Shown here: positions 18,754 through 21,598 of the stretch, in pieces
How positions within the stretch are numbered: position 1 is the stretch's first letter
Layout of the letters: every line of letters starts with the position of its first letter
Assembly: GCA_009176605.1 (NCBI GenBank)
Contig: SEYY01004357.1
Location: 10,001 to 31,598, forward strand
Reading direction: 5' to 3'
Source: Armadillidium nasatum
Lineage: Eukaryota; Arthropoda; Malacostraca; Isopoda; Armadillidiidae
Length of the DNA stretch: 21,598 nt
The notes under the pieces: generated by a model
The model's input: only the letters and a program-made list of their open reading frames with translations
What the model was told of the DNA's origin: nothing
The model's database searches: none
Translations under genes and position numbers: made by a program

Positions 18754-19674
18754 TTAATTCGTTTCCTCACGAATATTTTCACTTTGCGGTACAACCACAT
18801 TATCTACGACTATCTCTTTCTCCTCCACCGCTGAAGAGTCTGGAGAAGGCGATGAAGTTGCTACTGCAGGGGCAGGCAAACTCTCCGATGCCGGACTAGG
18901 CAATGCCGATGGTGATGGCCGAACTCTGAGCCAACGACAATAGGGCTCAATACTTTCAAAAAACATGATGACACAATGAGGCGTATAGTGTAGCCCATCG
19001 CTCACCATTTCAGGGAAAATGAAATCATCGTTCAATCCCTTTAAAAACTTCGCATGTGGAGCCCATCGAGTAGTACCCCGACAAATGTCCCGTACAAAAT
19101 GGTTAAGTGCATGGTGAATCATTAGAATATTTTTACCGCTCCACGAATATTCCTCGCTATGCAACAACTGCTGATCCGAATATATTTTACGAGCAGTACT
19201 AACCAAATGCGTCTTTGCAAACCTGAAATCCTTATCCATGTCGGATAACAGTTGCGCAGCCTGACTCGAATATTTCTTACTGATAAGGGAAACATTAAAG
19301 TTATAAATATTCTTTACACTAGGTAATACTAAGAACAATTTTACCCGAGGATTCACCATACTGCAAAAATGGTGTGCCTCCTGCATAAACTGGGCAACGG
19401 ATTCTAACCGCGCGTTGGGATTGTTTGTCACCAGTTTAACATGAGGTGAGCAAACCATGGGAACCTTATGCCAGGAATAACATGTAAGGCCTAACACAAG
19501 TACGATATCCATGTGGCGTGCGAATATTTGACGTAACGCCGGCATGCCATCAATAATACTTCTCCCAGGTACGGCATCAAAGGTAAACGCAGCCAAGTAC
19601 CTCCTCTCCAGCTCCTCAGCGGCCCTTCGGAAAGCAACCACCTCCGAATCTCCAATAACGAGAATATGTACCAT
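18754..19674 (-). CDS. SGNH/GDSL-hydrolase-like protein, probable third ORF of a retroelement
   Basis: 306 residues from ATG 19672-19674, uninterrupted. Start choice: the ATG lies directly after TTTATTCTCTTTCCAG, a strong splice acceptor, and the first residues MVHILVIGDSEV already give the beta-strand and GDS block I of SGNH hydrolases (Ser at residue 9). MDIVLVLGLT fits the next strand but lacks the usual G-x-N-D of blocks II/III. KLFLVLPSV is a later core strand. VSDGLHYTPH supplies the Asp-x-x-His of block V near residue 240. The last 55 residues are Pro/Ser/Ala-rich, then acidic. No signal peptide or membrane segment is seen, so it is not an envelope glycoprotein. SGNH enzymes are esterases/lipases; the activity here is unproven. 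It follows element D's pol on the same strand, so I infer it belongs to D. A captured host gene is the alternative. Confidence 0.6.
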   Translation of the reverse strand: MVHILVIGDSEVVAFRRAAEELERRYLAAFTFDAVPGRSIIDGMPALRQIFARHMDIVLVLGLTCYSWHKVPMVCSPHVKLVTNNPNARLESVAQFMQEAHHFCSMVNPRVKLFLVLPSVKNIYNFNVSLISKKYSSQAAQLLSDMDKDFRFAKTHLVSTARKIYSDQQLLHSEEYSWSGKNILMIHHALNHFVRDICRGTTRWAPHAKFLKGLNDDFIFPEMVSDGLHYTPHCVIMFFESIEPYCRWLRVRPSPSALPSPASESLPAPAVATSSPSPDSSAVEEKEIVVDNVVVPQSENIREETN

Positions 19675-20010
19675 CTGGAAAGAGAATAAATACTTGTAGA
19701 TATCCGTTACAATTTTATCAAAGCAATGAAAAATAAATGAATAATACACTGAAAAGGTTTTCAAAGCATTAGTACATTAATACATATTAATAAAGCAAAA
19801 GGAAATCAGCATAATAAAACTTTTGCAACGCGTTTCACCTTATAATGTCAATAAGTCTAAACAAACATCATAAGCATAAAGAGTGTGATAAATAGATATG
19901 GTAAATAAGCATAGGTACCATGCGCTTCTTTTGGATAATAAAGGCAAACAAACATAAATCACAGTTTGGAAACAAATATAAATTAAAAAATTCTTAAAAT
20001 AAAATAATAC
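19675..20010 (-). other. Possible intron upstream of the SGNH-like ORF
   Basis: Sense shows CTAAG|GTATTA at 20011/20010 and a pyrimidine-rich CTTTCCAG ending at 19675, bounding 336 AT-rich bases with no gene. The acceptor is convincing; the donor is only one candidate, and the true donor could lie further upstream as in spliced env mRNAs. Confidence 0.45.
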
Positions 20011-20121
20011 CTTAGATTTTTGCAACACAAGCTATAGATTAACTTTTATGTACAACTGTTCTTGTATGGGAATTTTATTTAATAATAAAGGTTATTATTT
20101 TCATGCAATATAGAAATGATA
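20011..20121. other. Element D pol 3' noncoding
   Basis: A short AT-rich stretch between the pol stop and the putative splice donor. It contains AATAAA in sense near 20070-20080, a possible poly(A) signal. No PPT or LTR edge is seen. Confidence 0.35.
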
Positions 20122-21135
20122 TTACTTTCTTTTATACTCTAAGGGATTTGTAAGAACATGAATATGATCGGGAACTGGGCCATGTGAACGGGTTCTGGGA
20201 CCTACCACATTACTAATGGTTGTGGTAACTATAGTGTCAACAACCTTGGTTCGCATTTCAAGTTCAGGGGAAAGAATATATGAATCTTCAATATATTCAT
20301 CAAGAGTGCACTCCATAGTTTCGCTATGTTCACCAATGGATGATAAAGTGTCCTCAGGAAAACCAAGATTATATGAGGATGAATTAGGATTAAGAATATC
20401 CCTAATATCGCGAATATTTCCCCTTCCCTCAGTAAAACCTTCAAAAACTGATTCACATAAAGATTGTGAATCTGAATCCTCTTCAGATATTAAACCATTG
20501 TCACTGACAACTGACTCCCCTGTACTTCGACAGAGAAAACGAAGAATTGCAAAATCAGCTGACATACGACGATTATTCCCAATAGTAGAATTAATTGTTG
20601 AATTAGAGTCCCTTTCGTACATTTCATTCACACGATCCTCAACAGCACTCTCACCCACCACCTGATTTCCACTCGAACATGTTTCCACCGACTGGCAACC
20701 AGGAACCACAAGAGTAGTGTGCATAGATGTAATTGTAGGTGTTCGATTAATGTTTTGGAAAGGCGATATATGAAGTGTTTCTAACCTAGTTGTGACTGGT
20801 ACTGTAATATCAGGAATCCTAACTTGCGAATATCTACTACCTAAACTAACATATTCGTCTATTGATAATGGTGAATTTATTTCGAACCCCAAGAAATCAT
20901 TCTCTTCAAAATCCGATTCTGATGAATCGAATATATCCGGCTCAACAACTTGACTATGATCATTGTCCAGGCTTTCAGATTCCTCGTTCATTTCTATTAC
21001 TTGAGTCGTTGAACTATCCTCCTGCAACTCCGATGAAAGCAATTGTTTGAAATGATGATTATCTCGTAAATATCGAGGGACTTCCAACCATGGACGTAGC
21101 TGCGCATAATGAGCTCGAATAATTGATTTTGAGGT
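20122..21135 (-). pseudogene. Element D Pol C-terminal tail, acidic and Ser/Thr-rich
   Basis: An open frame of more than 320 residues begins in RAHYAQLRPWLEVPRYL, the RAH-QLR-W linker that ends gypsy integrases. It ends ISNVVGPRTRSHGPVPD plus about 18 residues, including NPLEYKRK. Between lie about 270 residues rich in Ser, Glu, Asp and Thr (for example DSSESDFEENDFLGF) with no known fold visible and no stop. Its frame is offset by one from the integrase frame near 21125-21135, so either one base was gained or lost or a programmed shift joins them. Preservation of a long open frame suggests recent activity. The function is unknown; acidic tails can mimic transcriptional activation or chromatin-binding regions. 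Confidence 0.7.
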
Positions 21136-21598
21136 TGTTCATCCTAACTATTTCATATGTTAGGTTATTATCATGTACCTGACGAATAATGAATGGTCCT
21201 ACATATCGTGCTTTGAATTTATTTATGACGAGATTACCTGGCATGTGAACTTTATATGCCACTTTACTACCTACATTATATGGAGAAAAGTGTTTTGAAG
21301 GGTCTCGCCAAAACTGCTGCAAGCACGGATTGCTAAGAAAAGAATGTGCTGTTCTTAGAAGAATATTTGATGGTGTGGCATCAATAGCTGAATGCCAAGT
21401 GTTATTATATATAATAACTGCCTGAGGCAATTGATCATCCCAATTTGATGGATTATCCTGAGCCAATGTTCTTAATAACTGTAACAATGTACGGTTGACA
21501 CGTTCAGTAACCCCATTACATTGTGGCATGTGGCTGGAGATTACCACATGTTTAATCCCAAATTCTTGCAATACTTTTTCAAATGGTTCTCCCATAAA
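21059..21598 (-). pseudogene. Element D integrase, C-terminal part (partial at window edge)
   Basis: The frame enters from beyond 21598. HMPQCNGVTERVNRTLLQLL holds the catalytic Glu of the DDE core (NG-TER-NRT), then NWDDQLPQAVIIYNNTWHSA and ATPSNILL, the helical end of the core. VGSKVAYKVH and KFKARYVGPFIIRQV form the GPY/F-type C-terminal domain. The preceding catalytic Asp residues are off the window. After about 21125 the frame runs out of homology, and the conserved linker is found in the +1-shifted frame. It lies on the same strand as the acidic tail and the SGNH-like ORF. The integrase call is secure. Confidence 0.88.

Noticed and set aside
18754..19764. Longer SGNH ORF start at 19764
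   Set aside because: The extra 30 residues are hydrophobic and AT-derived, and run through the pyrimidine tract of a splice acceptor; the GDS motif sits at the N-terminus of the 19674 start as expected.
19840..20028. 62-residue hydrophobic minus-strand ORF
   Set aside because: It falls in the AT-rich putative intron; no start context or family features.
20216..20665. 149-residue plus-strand ORF
   Set aside because: It is antisense to the acidic Pol tail of element D, which has the recognisable Pol ending and longer frame.

Overview
The window is eukaryotic repeat DNA: a pile of nested, decayed transposable elements with no recognisable host gene. It is AT-rich, has three long (AT)n tracts, and every reading frame belongs to a mobile element or its debris. 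The style of the LINE endonuclease/reverse transcriptase, the Penelope fragment and the gypsy elements fits an invertebrate, most likely an arthropod. My impression is a decapod crustacean, but this rests on remembered similarity and was not tested.

Layout from left to right. (1) 2-226, plus strand: the integrase C-terminus of a Ty3/gypsy-like element (A), followed by about 800 bp of A/T-rich noncoding DNA and a 182 bp (AT)n tract. (2) 1380-1745: an unclassified segment rich in GGTCA motifs. (3) 1861-2153, plus: the GIY-YIG endonuclease end of a Penelope-like element. (4) 2158-3943 and 13811-15774, minus: two halves of one gypsy element (C), split by a younger insertion. (5) 3944-13810, minus: the younger element (B), 9.87 kb, with 1.42-1.44 kb LTRs, a 4 bp target duplication (GTAT), a tRNA-Lys-type primer site and a polypurine tract. 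(6) 16207-18745: more (AT)n and a broken plus-strand LINE whose middle has been replaced by (AT)n and an unclassified segment. (7) 18754-21598, minus: the 3' end of a third gypsy element (D, integrase plus a long acidic tail), followed by an uninterrupted ORF for an SGNH/GDSL-hydrolase-like protein behind a good splice acceptor.

Element B is the most complete. In sense direction it reads: coiled-coil Gag, capsid-like region, five clustered CCHC-type knuckles, retropepsin-like domain (DTG changed to DTD), reverse transcriptase, RNase H, an OTU-deubiquitinase-like domain, a second retropepsin with intact DTG, integrase (H2C2, DDE, GPY/F), and a C-terminal tail ending in a TRSK-type motif. The OTU domain and second protease between RNase H and integrase are not part of the usual gypsy order (PR-RT-RH-IN) and are the main candidate novelty. 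Frameshifts and stops show that this copy is dead, and the two LTRs differ by several per cent by eye, so the architecture must be confirmed in better copies. The second candidate is element D's SGNH-like ORF, which sits where errantiviruses carry env.

Insertion order from nesting: element C is older than B. The LINE was broken on both sides, in the middle by repeat DNA and at its 3' side by the D/SGNH segment.
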